From Segatella hominis (GTDB lineage Bacteria; Bacteroidota; Bacteroidia; Bacteroidales; Bacteroidaceae): a DNA stretch of 33,826 nt. The stretch covers positions 1 to 33,826 of the forward strand of contig NZ_SGVY01000043.1 of NCBI RefSeq assembly GCF_004535825.1, read 5' to 3'. The notes under the pieces were generated by a model. It was not told the DNA's origin and did no database searches. It worked only from the letters and a program-made list of their open reading frames with translations. Positions 10,402 to 18,342 of the stretch are shown one piece after another (position 1 is the first letter of the stretch; each line of letters begins with the position of its first letter). The translations under genes and the position numbers were made by a program.

Positions 10402-11724
10402 TTGGATATTTCAACTATAACTGAGGCCTTTGATGATGTTGCTTTTTCATCGCCTTCATTGGGGGTTGTTTTTGCTGCCGTCTTAGCGGCAGTATTACTG
10501 TTGGTGTCTGCGTTTGCAAGTGGTTCTGAAATCGCTTTTTTCAGTCTTTCACCTACAGATGTTGATGAACTGGAAGATGAGAAAACAGAAACAGACCGTA
10601 AGATTCTGATGTTACGTGAGGATTCTGAGCGTACTCTTGCTACCATTCTCATCGCCAATAATTTTGTGAACGTCACCATCATTATGCTTTTAAACTATGT
10701 TTTTGCTGGTGTAGTTCATTTTGGAGCAAAAGCGTATTGGCTGCAATTTCTGATTATTACAGTTCTGCTTACGTTTCTTCTTTTACTTTTTGGTGAAATC
10801 ATGCCAAAAGTGTATAGTCGTAAGGATCCGTTACTTTTCTGCAGGCGTTTTGTAGGAGGCATTTTGATTGCCCGCAAAATTTTCTGGCCTTTGGAAAATG
10901 TGCTCTTGAAAAGTGGTATGTTGGCCGAAAAGGTAGTGAAGAAGGAAAATCACATCTTGAGTGTTGATGATTTGGAACAGGCTTTGGAACTAACAGACAA
11001 GGATGATATCAAGGACGAACAGAGTATGCTGAAGGGTATTATCCGCTTTGGTGATGAGACAGCCAAGGAGGTAATGACGAGCCGTCAGAATGTAGTAGAT
11101 CTGGATATTCACAGTACTTATCCTGAGGTTCTGAAATGTATCGTGGAAAATAACTATAGCCGTATTCCTGTTTATCAGGACAATACCGACAACATTCGTG
11201 GCATTCTGTATATCAAGGATTTGCTTCCTCATTTAGGAAAACCGGCCTCTTTCAGATGGCAGAGTCTGATTCGTCCGCCTTATTTTGTGCCGGAAACCAA
11301 GAAGATTGATGATTTGCTGAGAGAGTTCCAAGAGAATAAGGTGCATATCGCCATCGTGGTAGATGAATTTGGCGGCACGAGCGGCATTGTAACTCTTGAG
11401 GATATTCTGGAGGAAATCGTAGGCGAAATTAATGATGAGTATGATGAGGAGGAAAAGTTCTACTCCAAGTTGAATTATAATACATTTATTTTTGAGGGTA
11501 AGACTTTGCTGACAGATTTCTGCAAGATTCTGAATGTTGATGATGAGGAATTTGAGGAAGTGGAAGGCGATGCCGATACTTTGGCCGGATTGTTGCTTGA
11601 AATCAAGGGTGATTTTCCAAGCATCCATGAGAAAATCGAATATAAGAATTATTCTTTTGAGGTTTTGGGGGTTGAGGAACGCCGTATCAGTAGGATCAAA
11701 GTGGTGGTTCTTCCCGGTAAATAA
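10402..11724 (+). CDS. gldE: GldE: CNNM/CorC-type transporter-associated protein
   Basis: A 440-residue membrane protein with the CNNM (DUF21) - CBS pair - CorC_HlyC layout. Three or four hydrophobic segments fall in about residues 20-165 (VVFAAVLAAVLLLVSAFASG with GSEIAFFSL, ATILIANNFVNVTIIMLL, LLLFGEIMPKVYS). The CBS pair spans about 200-325 (SRIPVYQDNTDNIRGILYIKDLL, IAIVVDEFGGTSGIVTLEDILEEIVGEI), and a CorC domain ends the protein. Homologues are annotated as gliding motility-associated GldE. In a non-gliding gut-type organism a magnesium/cobalt efflux-type role is more likely (inference). The only workable start is TTG 10402. A terminator follows at 11760. Confidence 0.88.
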   Translation: MDISTITEAFDDVAFSSPSLGVVFAAVLAAVLLLVSAFASGSEIAFFSLSPTDVDELEDEKTETDRKILMLREDSERTLATILIANNFVNVTIIMLLNYVFAGVVHFGAKAYWLQFLIITVLLTFLLLLFGEIMPKVYSRKDPLLFCRRFVGGILIARKIFWPLENVLLKSGMLAEKVVKKENHILSVDDLEQALELTDKDDIKDEQSMLKGIIRFGDETAKEVMTSRQNVVDLDIHSTYPEVLKCIVENNYSRIPVYQDNTDNIRGILYIKDLLPHLGKPASFRWQSLIRPPYFVPETKKIDDLLREFQENKVHIAIVVDEFGGTSGIVTLEDILEEIVGEINDEYDEEEKFYSKLNYNTFIFEGKTLLTDFCKILNVDDEEFEEVEGDADTLAGLLLEIKGDFPSIHEKIEYKNYSFEVLGVEERRISRIKVVVLPGK

Positions 11725-11758
11725 TTTGTTGAGGCTTTTTAAGATTGATTATAATAAG

Positions 11759-11798
11759 AAAGAGGGTCGAGATTGCTATAATCTTGACTCTCTTTTGT
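11759..11798 (+). terminator. gldE terminator overlapping the next promoter
   Basis: A 14-bp stem with two wobbles (AGAGGGTCGAGATT with AATCTTGACTCTCT) is followed by a T-run. The T-run also supplies the TTTG -33 box of the next promoter. Confidence 0.85.
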
Positions 11799-11825
11799 TT
11801 TTCTCGATTTTTTTTCGTAATTTTG
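11794..11825 (+). promoter_or_regulatory. Promoter of the PPTase gene
   Basis: TTTG (11794-11797), 20-bp spacer, TAATTTTG (11818-11825), 22 bases before the ATG at 11848. Confidence 0.75.
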
Positions 11826-11847
11826 TCCCCTATAAAATCAATTGGTT

Positions 11848-12480
11848 ATGGCATTAATAAACGTAAGAGAAGTTTATCCTGGAGTACATTTGGGATTGTG
11901 GCAAATCGGAGAGTCTGTAAGCGACTTTCTAGAGAGCTATCCTTGGATGAAAGTTTATATTAAAGATTTGGAACTCTATAAAAGTGAAGGGCGAAAGTTG
12001 GAGTTTCTTGCAGTCAGGGCTTTACTCAGAGAGATGCTTCTGATAGCTGGATATTCTGAGGAGCAGATAGGCAAAATCGGAGAAATCACACATGATGAGT
12101 GCGGCAAACCTTTGCTCAACAAGTTTAATATCAGTATTTCTCATACCCGGGGCTTTGCTTCCGTCATTATTTCTAAAAGCCGTTCTGTAGCTGTGGATAT
12201 AGAATATTATAATGATAGGGTGGAGCGTATTGCTTCCAAGTTTTTGAGAAGGGATGAAAAGGCTGAAGGTCTGGATGCTTTGCTGGTTCATTGGTGCGCT
12301 AAAGAAACTGTCTATAAACTGTTTTCGGCAGAGAATTTGCAATATGGAGAGATGCGGCTGAAACCGTTCGACCCTATGATGGATTGGAATTGCGAAGTGG
12401 AAAACCTGAAGTCGCATAAATCGGTAAATGTGGACTTTGAGTTGACGATGGAGTTTGTTCTTACTTATGCAGCTTTGTAA
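11848..12480 (+). CDS. 4'-phosphopantetheinyl transferase superfamily protein
   Basis: A 210-residue Sfp-like enzyme that moves 4'-phosphopantetheine from CoA onto a serine of acyl or peptidyl carrier proteins. Numbered from ATG 11848, the motifs are ISISHTRG (96-103), the Mg-binding AVDIEYYNDRV (about 115-125, D117 and E119) and WCAKETVYK (149-157), matching the family WxxKEAxxK. It is probably the PPTase for fatty-acid carrier protein or secondary metabolism; the substrate cannot be read from sequence. A TTG six bases upstream is a less likely start. The next gene starts 3 bp after its stop, so the two form an operon. Confidence 0.88.
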   Translation: MALINVREVYPGVHLGLWQIGESVSDFLESYPWMKVYIKDLELYKSEGRKLEFLAVRALLREMLLIAGYSEEQIGKIGEITHDECGKPLLNKFNISISHTRGFASVIISKSRSVAVDIEYYNDRVERIASKFLRRDEKAEGLDALLVHWCAKETVYKLFSAENLQYGEMRLKPFDPMMDWNCEVENLKSHKSVNVDFELTMEFVLTYAAL

Positions 12481-12483
12481 ACT

Positions 12484-13704
12484 ATGCTTCGGAATATTTT
12501 GCTAACTTGTTTCTTGTATTTCGGGTATCAGGTGCTTTGGTCTGATACTTTACAGGTGGTGCGGGGTGATGTTGAGGAAGGTCAATGGACAGTCGTTCGA
12601 GAGTTTCCTCAGAAATCCTATCCCCGTTTCGTACCAGCAGGAAACTATAGTGGTATTACTCATTTGCATGATGATGTTTATGCGGTGGTAAGCGATAAGT
12701 CTGATAGTGTCTTGTTCTTCAAGTTTCGCATCCTGGTAGATGAACTTACGGGAGAACTTCGGCATGTAGAGAATCTGGGATATGATGTGATGGTGGATGG
12801 AAGCCGCTATGATGGGAAATCTTGGATAGGCAAGGATAGGGGCTTTGATCATGAGGCGATTGCAAAGGTTTCCGATTCTACCCTGATGGTGGCAAGTGAG
12901 GGATTTTTCAGTATCAGGGAGTTTTTTATCAATCCTTCATCCCGGAATGCGGAATGGAATTCCCGACTCAGAAAGATAGATTGCCCATCTACTGCGTTTG
13001 CTCCTAACTATGCGTTTGAATCTTTGGCTTTCGATTCTGTTCGTCATTACCTTTGGACGATTCCTGAAAGTACGCTCCAGAAGGATGGGGAACCTGCAAC
13101 GCCACAGAATGGAGGCGCAAATAAACTACGCCTGATGAGGATTGATATTGGAGATCAGAAGGGAATAGATGCTCAACATTTGGAGGGGATAGGTGTTCTG
13201 AGGCAGAATAGTGATGATTCAGATTCTGTAAATGTTGGGGGAAAATACTTTATGGAAGCTTATGCCTACCGGATGGATAAGCCTACTACGAACAAGAAGG
13301 CTGAAACGTATGTGATGGGTGTTAGCGAATTGTGTGTCTTGCCGGATGGTCAGTTGTTGGTCTTGGAGCGTGAAGCTTTTATTCCAAAGATGAAATTGGG
13401 AGCATTTTGTAAGTGCAAGTTGTATTTGATTAATCCGTTGCAGGAGAATCCGTATCCTATTGAGCAACCTTTCTGCGAAGCTACACCTTATATTAATAAG
13501 CATTTGCTTTTAGAATGGAAGACCGGTTTGTCGGTTTTTGACCGCTCGTTTGCAAATTATGAAGGAATGTGCCTGGGACCGAAGTTAAAGAATGGTGATC
13601 AGGTGGTGATTCTACTTTCTGATTCCCAAGACCAATATGCAGGCGTTCTTAAAGACTGGTTTAAAACGGTTGTGGTAAGAGAAATTAGAAAGACGATAAA
13701 GTGA
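12484..13704 (+). CDS. Phytase-like esterase, secreted
   Basis: A 406-residue protein with a signal peptide (MLRNILLTCFLYFGYQVLWS). The rest matches the esterase-like phytase family (PF13449): YSGITHLHDDVYAVVSDKS, the repeated glutamate strand segments FDHEAIAKVSDSTLMVASEG and NYAFESLAFDSVRHYLWTIPES, and FANYEGMCLGPKL near the end. This is a beta-propeller-type fold with metal-binding acidic loops; the actual substrate is unknown. It is in an operon with the PPTase. The last codons (REIRKTIK) are part of a repeat unit that continues past the TGA at 13702, so the C-terminus may have been shaped by repeat expansion. Confidence 0.82.
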   Translation: MLRNILLTCFLYFGYQVLWSDTLQVVRGDVEEGQWTVVREFPQKSYPRFVPAGNYSGITHLHDDVYAVVSDKSDSVLFFKFRILVDELTGELRHVENLGYDVMVDGSRYDGKSWIGKDRGFDHEAIAKVSDSTLMVASEGFFSIREFFINPSSRNAEWNSRLRKIDCPSTAFAPNYAFESLAFDSVRHYLWTIPESTLQKDGEPATPQNGGANKLRLMRIDIGDQKGIDAQHLEGIGVLRQNSDDSDSVNVGGKYFMEAYAYRMDKPTTNKKAETYVMGVSELCVLPDGQLLVLEREAFIPKMKLGAFCKCKLYLINPLQENPYPIEQPFCEATPYINKHLLLEWKTGLSVFDRSFANYEGMCLGPKLKNGDQVVILLSDSQDQYAGVLKDWFKTVVVREIRKTIK

Positions 13705-13884
13705 GAAATTAGAAATTAGAAATGAGAAAGTCGATAAAATGAGAAATGAAGAATGTGAAAGGAGGAATGAGAAAGGAGAAAAATGATGATTATGATGAGA
13801 AAAACTGAGCTTTGAGATGAGAAAAACTGGGGTCGAGATGAAAAAACGGAGTTTGAGATGAGAAAAAAGGGATTGGAAGTCTCG
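13679..13884 (+). repeat. Stop-anchored and degenerate tandem repeats
   Basis: A first array overlaps the end of the phytase-like gene. Unit GAGAAATTAGAAAGACGATA (13679 onward) recurs from 13703 with an internal duplication and again, degenerate, from 13741. A second array has four units of 20-22 bp, each starting GATGAGAAAAA, at 13794, 13816, 13837 and 13857. No coding potential is supported. Confidence 0.8.
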
Positions 13885-13931
13885 AAAAAGGATAGTTTTG
13901 GAGTAGATGGCTTTGATAGTAAAAAACACGT

Positions 13932-14040
13932 AAAAGTGTTAATTTTTGGCTGTCTTCGCACACGGCAAAAACTTTAACTTTTGTTAGCAGTTTGTAAGTG
14001 CCTGATTATTAGGTACTTGTAAAAACGTTACAAAAGTACC
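13932..14040. other. Cluster of overlapping inverted repeats in a gene-free stretch
   Basis: Between the repeats and the lipoprotein promoter I see no gene. The stretch holds an imperfect long hairpin (about 13932-13982). It also holds two stems that compete for the same strand: AAGTGCCT with AGGTACTT (13996-14003, 14011-14018), and GGTACTTGTAA with TTACAAAAGTACC (14012-14022, 14028-14040, two-base bulge). Confidence 0.5.
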
Positions 14041-14085
14041 CCAAAAAAAGTCCTAAAAAAAAGAACAACCTATCGAAAAAATACT

Positions 14086-14093
14086 TACCTTTG
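14086..14093 (+). promoter_or_regulatory. -7 box of the small lipoprotein gene
   Basis: TACCTTTG, 51 bases before the ATG at 14145. No clear TTTG sits at the expected -33 position, which could mean an activator is needed. Confidence 0.6.
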
Positions 14094-14144
14094 CATCGTT
14101 TTAATAAACGAATGATTGTTTTACAGATTTAAAAAGCAAAGAAA

Positions 14145-14315
14145 ATGAAGAAATTAGTTTTAATGTTCGTAGCTATCGCAGCTATCTCTTTCGCATCTTG
14201 TGGTAACAAAACAGCTCAGAACACAGCTTCTGCTGATTCTGATACTGCAATGGTTGATACAGCTGCTGCTGATACAGCTGCTGCTGATACAGCTGCTGCT
14301 GATTCTGCTAAGTAA
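14145..14315 (+). CDS. Small repeat-containing lipoprotein
   Basis: This 56-residue protein starts MKKLVLMFVAIAAISFASCG, a lipoprotein signal with lipobox FASC and the lipidated Cys at position 19. The mature part is very short and of low complexity: Ala, Asp, Thr and Ser, with three exact 15-base repeats (GATACAGCTGCTGCT) encoding DTAAA. It ends DSAK. It should be an abundant small acidic envelope lipoprotein; the function is unknown. It has its own promoter box and a strong terminator with a UUCG tetraloop, supporting a real single-gene unit. An overlapping frame (14200-14415) is a shadow. Confidence 0.85.
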   Translation: MKKLVLMFVAIAAISFASCGNKTAQNTASADSDTAMVDTAAADTAAADTAAADSAK

Positions 14316-14349
14316 TATAGGATTACTTTACGAACGAAAAATGAGAGAA

Positions 14350-14386
14350 ACAACCGCTGGACTTCGGTCTGGCGGCTTTTTTTGTT
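14350..14386 (+). terminator. Terminator with UUCG tetraloop
   Basis: CCGCTGGAC (14354-14362), loop TTCG, GTCTGGCGG (14367-14375), then a run of T. The stem pairs fully, including two wobbles, and C(UUCG)G is an exceptionally stable tetraloop. Confidence 0.92.
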
Positions 14387-14503
14387 TTATAGGCTCTGGT
14401 GCTTTTCCTGTCTGATTGTCTGATTGGTTTGATTCTTTCAGTCCCTATGCTTTATAGAATCAGTTTTTTCATACTGCCCATATTAGAAAAAGCGCCTTGG
14501 GAA

Positions 14504-14535
14504 TTTGCTAATTTCAGAATAATTGTTTATCTTTG
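14504..14535 (+). promoter_or_regulatory. Promoter of mtaB
   Basis: TTTG (14504-14507), 20-bp spacer, TATCTTTG (14528-14535). It predicts an unusually long leader of about 165 nt before the ATG at 14708. Confidence 0.8.
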
Positions 14536-14580
14536 CCGAGCTTTTGCTCAGAAGGCTAAAAAACAAGATTTGTGTTCCTT

Positions 14581-14665
14581 TCTCCTGATGCTGGAGGGTT
14601 GGAGGACATTCTCCTGAAGCTGGAGATTTAGGGGCTTTCTCTTGAACGCAGAAAGGAGAACCTTT
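14581..14665 (+). repeat. 29-nt tandem repeats in the mtaB leader
   Basis: Three units start at about 14581, 14610 and 14639. The first two (TCTCCTGATGCTGGAG and TCTCCTGAAGCTGGAG) each form a small CTCC/GGAG hairpin; the third is degenerate (CTCTTGAACGCAGAAAGGAG). All lie inside the predicted 5' untranslated region. Confidence 0.7.
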
Positions 14666-14707
14666 TCGGTTTTGGCCGATTAATTTAATAATGTAAATAG
14701 GATAATT

Positions 14708-16045
14708 ATGATAGATACAAGTGCCTTTCAAGGCAAGAAAGCTGCTTATTATACTCTGGGTTGTAAACTCAATTTCTCAGAAACTTCCACTTTCGGAAAG
14801 ATGCTGGAAGACATGGGGGTTGTTACAGCTCAAAAGGGTGAACAAGCAGATATTTGTTTGATAAATACATGTTCTGTAACAGAAGTGGCTGATCACAAAT
14901 GTCGTCAGGCCATTCATCGTATGGTACGCCAGAATCCTGGAGCCTTTGTGATTGTTACTGGTTGCTATGCTCAGTTGGAATCAGAGAATGTGAGCAAGAT
15001 AGAGGGTGTTGACCTGGTGCTTGGTGCCAATGAGAAAGCTCATCTGATACAATATCTGAGTGATGCTTGGGCGCAGAAGTATTCAGAAGCGCTTCATCTG
15101 CATCATAGTGTGAAGACCAAGGAAATCAAGACTTTCCAGCCGTCTTGTTCCCGTGGCAACCGCACCCGTTATTTCCTGAAGGTACAGGATGGTTGCAATT
15201 ATTATTGTACCTATTGTACAATACCTTTTGCCCGTGGCAATTCCCGCAATCCAAGTATTGCCTCTCTTGTAGAACAGTCTGAGCAGGCAGCCCGTGAGGG
15301 AGGTAAGGAAATCGTTATTACTGGCGTGAATATCGGAGATTTCGGTCAGACAACTCATGAGCGCTTTTTGGGTCTGGTGAAGGCTCTTGACGGAGTAGAG
15401 GGCATCAAGCGATATAGAATTTCCAGTCTGGAGCCAGACCTCTGTGATGATGATCTCATCGAATATTGTGCCCAGAGCCGGGCTTTCATGCCTCATTTCC
15501 ACATACCTCTGCAAAGCGGTAGCGACGAGGTGCTCAAGTTGATGCATCGTCGTTATGATAAGGCTCTGTTTGCTCATAAGGTTCAACTGATCAAGGAGAA
15601 GATGCCGGATGCTTTCATCGGAGTTGACGTGATGGTAGGCTGTCGTGGTGAAACGCCTGAGTGCTTTGAGGAATGTTATGAGTTTCTGAAGTCCTTGCCT
15701 GTTACCCAACTTCATGTTTTCCCTTATTCTGAACGCCCGGGTACGGCTGCGCTTAAGATTCCTTATGTGGTGAGTGACAAGGAGAAGAAGTTGCGCTCCA
15801 AGCGACTCCTGGAGTTGAGCGACCAGAAAACGCAAGAGTTTTATGCCCAGTATATTGGAACGGAAGCAGAGGTGCTGTTTGAGAAGGCGCCTCGCGGCAA
15901 GGCCATGCATGGTTTTACCAAGAACTATGTGAGAGTAGAACTTTCTCCTGCGCTTGCCAAGGAAGAATATGACAATCAGTTGCTCCGTGTTCGCCTGGGC
16001 GATTTCAATCACGACAAAACGGCTTTGAAGGCAGAACTGCTCTAA
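14708..16045 (+). CDS. mtaB: tRNA t6A37 methylthiotransferase
   Basis: A 445-residue radical SAM methylthiotransferase. It converts t6A37 to ms2t6A37 in ANN-decoding tRNAs. The N-terminal MTTase domain carries three Fe-S cysteines in YTLGCKLN (C19), LINTCSVTE (C55) and VTGCYAQ (C86). The radical SAM CxxxCxxC is CNYYCTYC (C163, C167, C170), followed by TIPFARGNSR. A C-terminal TRAM-like part with GKAMHGFTKNYVRVE points to MtaB rather than MiaB or RimO. The length is typical. It follows a long repeat-bearing leader. The downstream radical SAM gene begins 89 bp later. Confidence 0.93.
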   Translation: MIDTSAFQGKKAAYYTLGCKLNFSETSTFGKMLEDMGVVTAQKGEQADICLINTCSVTEVADHKCRQAIHRMVRQNPGAFVIVTGCYAQLESENVSKIEGVDLVLGANEKAHLIQYLSDAWAQKYSEALHLHHSVKTKEIKTFQPSCSRGNRTRYFLKVQDGCNYYCTYCTIPFARGNSRNPSIASLVEQSEQAAREGGKEIVITGVNIGDFGQTTHERFLGLVKALDGVEGIKRYRISSLEPDLCDDDLIEYCAQSRAFMPHFHIPLQSGSDEVLKLMHRRYDKALFAHKVQLIKEKMPDAFIGVDVMVGCRGETPECFEECYEFLKSLPVTQLHVFPYSERPGTAALKIPYVVSDKEKKLRSKRLLELSDQKTQEFYAQYIGTEAEVLFEKAPRGKAMHGFTKNYVRVELSPALAKEEYDNQLLRVRLGDFNHDKTALKAELL

Positions 16046-16134
16046 GCGTTGTGATGATGATATCGCTCGAATCATATCGTTCGAATAAAGTCTCGTAAGG
16101 TTCGGGTGATGTGTTTATTTTATGGTGATGTATT

Positions 16135-17019
16135 ATGATGTATTATAATGATTTTGGTACTTGGATCCGGAAACAATTTCCTGATTTCCGGGTTCAGAAG
16201 ATTTCTATAGATGCAGGATTTTCCTGTCCCAACCGGGATGGGAAAATTTCCAGCGGCGGCTGTACTTATTGTGACAACCGCACGTTCAATCCCAGCTATT
16301 GCGACCGCAAGAAGTCTATCTCCGAACAGTTGGAAGAGGGAAAGGCATTCTTTTCCCGTAAGTATCCGGACATGAAGTATCTTGCTTATTTCCAGGCTTA
16401 TACCAATACTTATGCTAAGGTAGAACAGCTCCGGGAGATGTATGAGGAAGCCCTTCGTGTGGAAGATGTGGTGGGCATTGTGATTGGTACTCGCCCGGAC
16501 TGTATGAGCGATGAATTGCTGGATTATCTGGAGGAACTCAACAAGCGCACGTTCTTATTGGTGGAGTATGGAATAGAAAGTGCGAATGATGATACTTTGC
16601 GTCGCATCAATCGCGGACATGATTTTGCCTGCAGCCGTGATGCGGTAGAGCGTACGCATGCTCGCGGCATCCTGACTGGCGGTCATATTATCATCGGGCT
16701 GCCAGGAGAAGATGCGGAGGAGAGTCTCCGTCAGGCTCCTATTATTTCTTCGCTTCCTCTTGATATTCTGAAGATTCATCAGATGCAGATTATCAAGGGA
16801 ACCCGTTTGGCGCAGGAATATGCAGAACATCCTTTTCATGTCTATTCGGTAGAGGAGTATATTGACGTCATCGTCAGGTTTATTCGTTTGCTGCGCCCGG
16901 ATCTGGTGCTCGAAAGGTTTGTAAGTCAATCGCCTAAGGAATTGCTTGTGGCTCCGAAATGGGGATTGAAGAATTATGAGTTTACTAATTTGCTGAACAA
17001 TAGGCTTAAGAGCCGTTAA
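16135..17019 (+). CDS. TIGR01212-family radical SAM protein (YhcC-like)
   Basis: A 294-residue radical SAM protein of the YhcC/TIGR01212 group. The iron-sulfur site is in ISIDAGFSCPNRDGKISSGG then CTYC: C31, C43 and C46, the spaced cysteine pattern of this family instead of CxxxCxxC. Further marks are YFQAYTNTY, IGTRPDC, LVEYGIESAND, HIIIGLPGE and a late KILKIHQMQIIKGT-like strand (here LKIHQMQIIKGT). The reaction is not known to me. It follows mtaB in the same direction, possibly in one transcript. The start is one of two adjacent ATGs. Confidence 0.9.
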   Translation: MMYYNDFGTWIRKQFPDFRVQKISIDAGFSCPNRDGKISSGGCTYCDNRTFNPSYCDRKKSISEQLEEGKAFFSRKYPDMKYLAYFQAYTNTYAKVEQLREMYEEALRVEDVVGIVIGTRPDCMSDELLDYLEELNKRTFLLVEYGIESANDDTLRRINRGHDFACSRDAVERTHARGILTGGHIIIGLPGEDAEESLRQAPIISSLPLDILKIHQMQIIKGTRLAQEYAEHPFHVYSVEEYIDVIVRFIRLLRPDLVLERFVSQSPKELLVAPKWGLKNYEFTNLLNNRLKSR

Positions 17020-17046
17020 AGCATTTTTTTATCATTATAAATTCTT

Positions 17047-17073
17047 AATTATGCCTCAAATCGGGGCATAATT
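17047..17073. promoter_or_regulatory. Palindrome upstream of the GT2 gene
   Basis: AATTATGCC (17047-17055) and GGCATAATT (17065-17073) form a perfect 9-bp inverted repeat, extendable by two pairs. It lies just upstream of the -7 box at 17087 and may be an operator, or a weak terminator of the preceding gene, since no tight T-run follows. Confidence 0.5.
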
Positions 17074-17086
17074 GAATTATTCTTTG

Positions 17087-17094
17087 TATTTTTG
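17087..17094 (+). promoter_or_regulatory. -7 box of the GT2 gene
   Basis: TATTTTTG, 29 bases before the ATG at 17124. The palindrome at 17047-17073 occupies the -33 region. Confidence 0.55.
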
Positions 17095-17123
17095 CAGTCA
17101 ATATGCAAAAGTAGCAATACAAG

Positions 17124-18149
17124 ATGGCAAAAGTAGCAATTGTAATACTAAATTGGAATGGTCAGAAGATGCTGGCCAAGTTTCTTCCGAATGTGATAGA
17201 GTATTCCCGACAGGATGCTGAAATCTGGGTGGCGGACAACAGTTCGTCAGATGGTTCCATGCACCTTCTGGAGACTCAATTTCCTCAGGTTAAGACTATC
17301 GTACTGGAGCAGAATTTTGGCTTTGCCGAAGGGTATAATCGAGCGTTACGCCAGATAGCGGCCGACTACTATGTGCTTTTGAATAGTGATGTAGAGGTGA
17401 GTCATCATTGGCTTACTCCGCTTATCGAGTTTATGGATTCCCATCCTCAGGTGGCAGCCTGTCAGCCGAAATTGTTGGCAGAATATGACAAGGACAGTTT
17501 TGAGTATGCCGGCGCCTGTGGAGGTTTTCTGGATAAATATGGTTATCCGTTCTGTCGTGGCAGGATTTTCGGTACGGTAGAACGTGATAATGGCCAGTAT
17601 GATTACCAGCAGGAGATATTGTGGGCTACGGGTGCGTGCATGATGATCCGTTCTGCGGATTATTGGAAGGCAGGTGGACTTGACGGCCGCTTTTTCGCTC
17701 ATAATGAGGAGATAGACCTTTGCTGGCGTTTGCGCCTGATGGGGCGGAAAATCTATTGCATCCCTGAGAGTGAAGTATATCATGTGGGTGGAGGAACTTT
17801 GCCTAAGAGCAATCCGATGAAGACTTTCCTGAATTTCAGAAATAATCTAACGATGCTTTATAAGAATCTGTCGGACAAGGAGTTATCGCATGTGATGAGA
17901 GCGAGATGGTTCCTCGATTATCTGGCTGCTTTTGAGATGTTGCTGCTTCAGCGGAATTGGGGTGATTTCAAGGCTGTGTTCAAAGCTCGCAAGGCATTCA
18001 AGGAATGGCGTTCCTCTTTTGATGAGGAGAGAAAGCGTATTCAGGCACAAAGAGTGGAGGAGGAGATTCCGCAGATTTTCCAGACTTCCATATTGTGGCA
18101 ATATTACGCCAAGGGAGTGAAGAATTTCAAGGATTTGAAAACGACTTGA
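17124..18149 (+). CDS. Family 2 glycosyltransferase
   Basis: A 341-residue GT-A fold enzyme of family GT2, related to rhamnosyltransferase-like proteins. The nucleotide-sugar core is VAIVILNWNGQKML, then WVADNSSSDGS, QNFGFAEGYNRAL and the metal-binding LLNSDVEV. HNEEIDLCWRLRLMGRKIY is the typical acceptor-side ED/R-W segment. The C-terminal third contains amphipathic helices and no clear membrane span, so it probably acts at the inner face of the membrane on cell-envelope glycans. The sugar and acceptor are unknown. The stop codon TGA (18147) lies in the first unit of a 24-bp tandem array. Confidence 0.9.
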   Translation: MAKVAIVILNWNGQKMLAKFLPNVIEYSRQDAEIWVADNSSSDGSMHLLETQFPQVKTIVLEQNFGFAEGYNRALRQIAADYYVLLNSDVEVSHHWLTPLIEFMDSHPQVAACQPKLLAEYDKDSFEYAGACGGFLDKYGYPFCRGRIFGTVERDNGQYDYQQEILWATGACMMIRSADYWKAGGLDGRFFAHNEEIDLCWRLRLMGRKIYCIPESEVYHVGGGTLPKSNPMKTFLNFRNNLTMLYKNLSDKELSHVMRARWFLDYLAAFEMLLLQRNWGDFKAVFKARKAFKEWRSSFDEERKRIQAQRVEEEIPQIFQTSILWQYYAKGVKNFKDLKTT

Positions 18150-18259
18150 ATGAAGTCTGATGATCCTTCTTGAATGAAGCGTGATAATCCTTTTTGAATG
18201 AAGCGTGATGATTCTTTTTGAATGAAGTCTGATGATTCTTCTTGAATGAAGTCTGATGG
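18146..18259 (+). repeat. 24-bp tandem array at the GT2 stop codon
   Basis: Four full 24-bp units (18146, 18170, 18194, 18218) and a partial fifth (18242-18259), consensus TTGAATGAAGYSTGATRAT plus CYTTY. The first unit contains the gene's TGA stop. It is not CRISPR: there are no unique spacers. Confidence 0.92.
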
Positions 18260-18342
18260 AAGCTTTCAATAAAAGCCAGATGACTTCCTTTGAAAACGAG
18301 TAGGATTTAAAAAATAGAAATAACTTAGAAACTGACTATAAA

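Noticed and set aside
10402-11724. Evidence for gliding motility from GldE and GldB names
   Set aside because: Both families occur in non-gliding Bacteroidetes and no core gliding or type IX secretion genes are in the window.
15083-16075. 330-codon open frame opposite mtaB
   Set aside because: Shadow of a well-supported radical SAM gene; its translation has no domain.
18146-18259. CRISPR-like array
   Set aside because: Units are directly adjacent with no spacers and no cas genes are present; it is a simple tandem repeat.
17883-18269. 128-codon minus-strand frame with LHSKRIIT repeats
   Set aside because: The peptide repeats come from the 24-bp DNA array and the rest is antisense to the GT2 gene.
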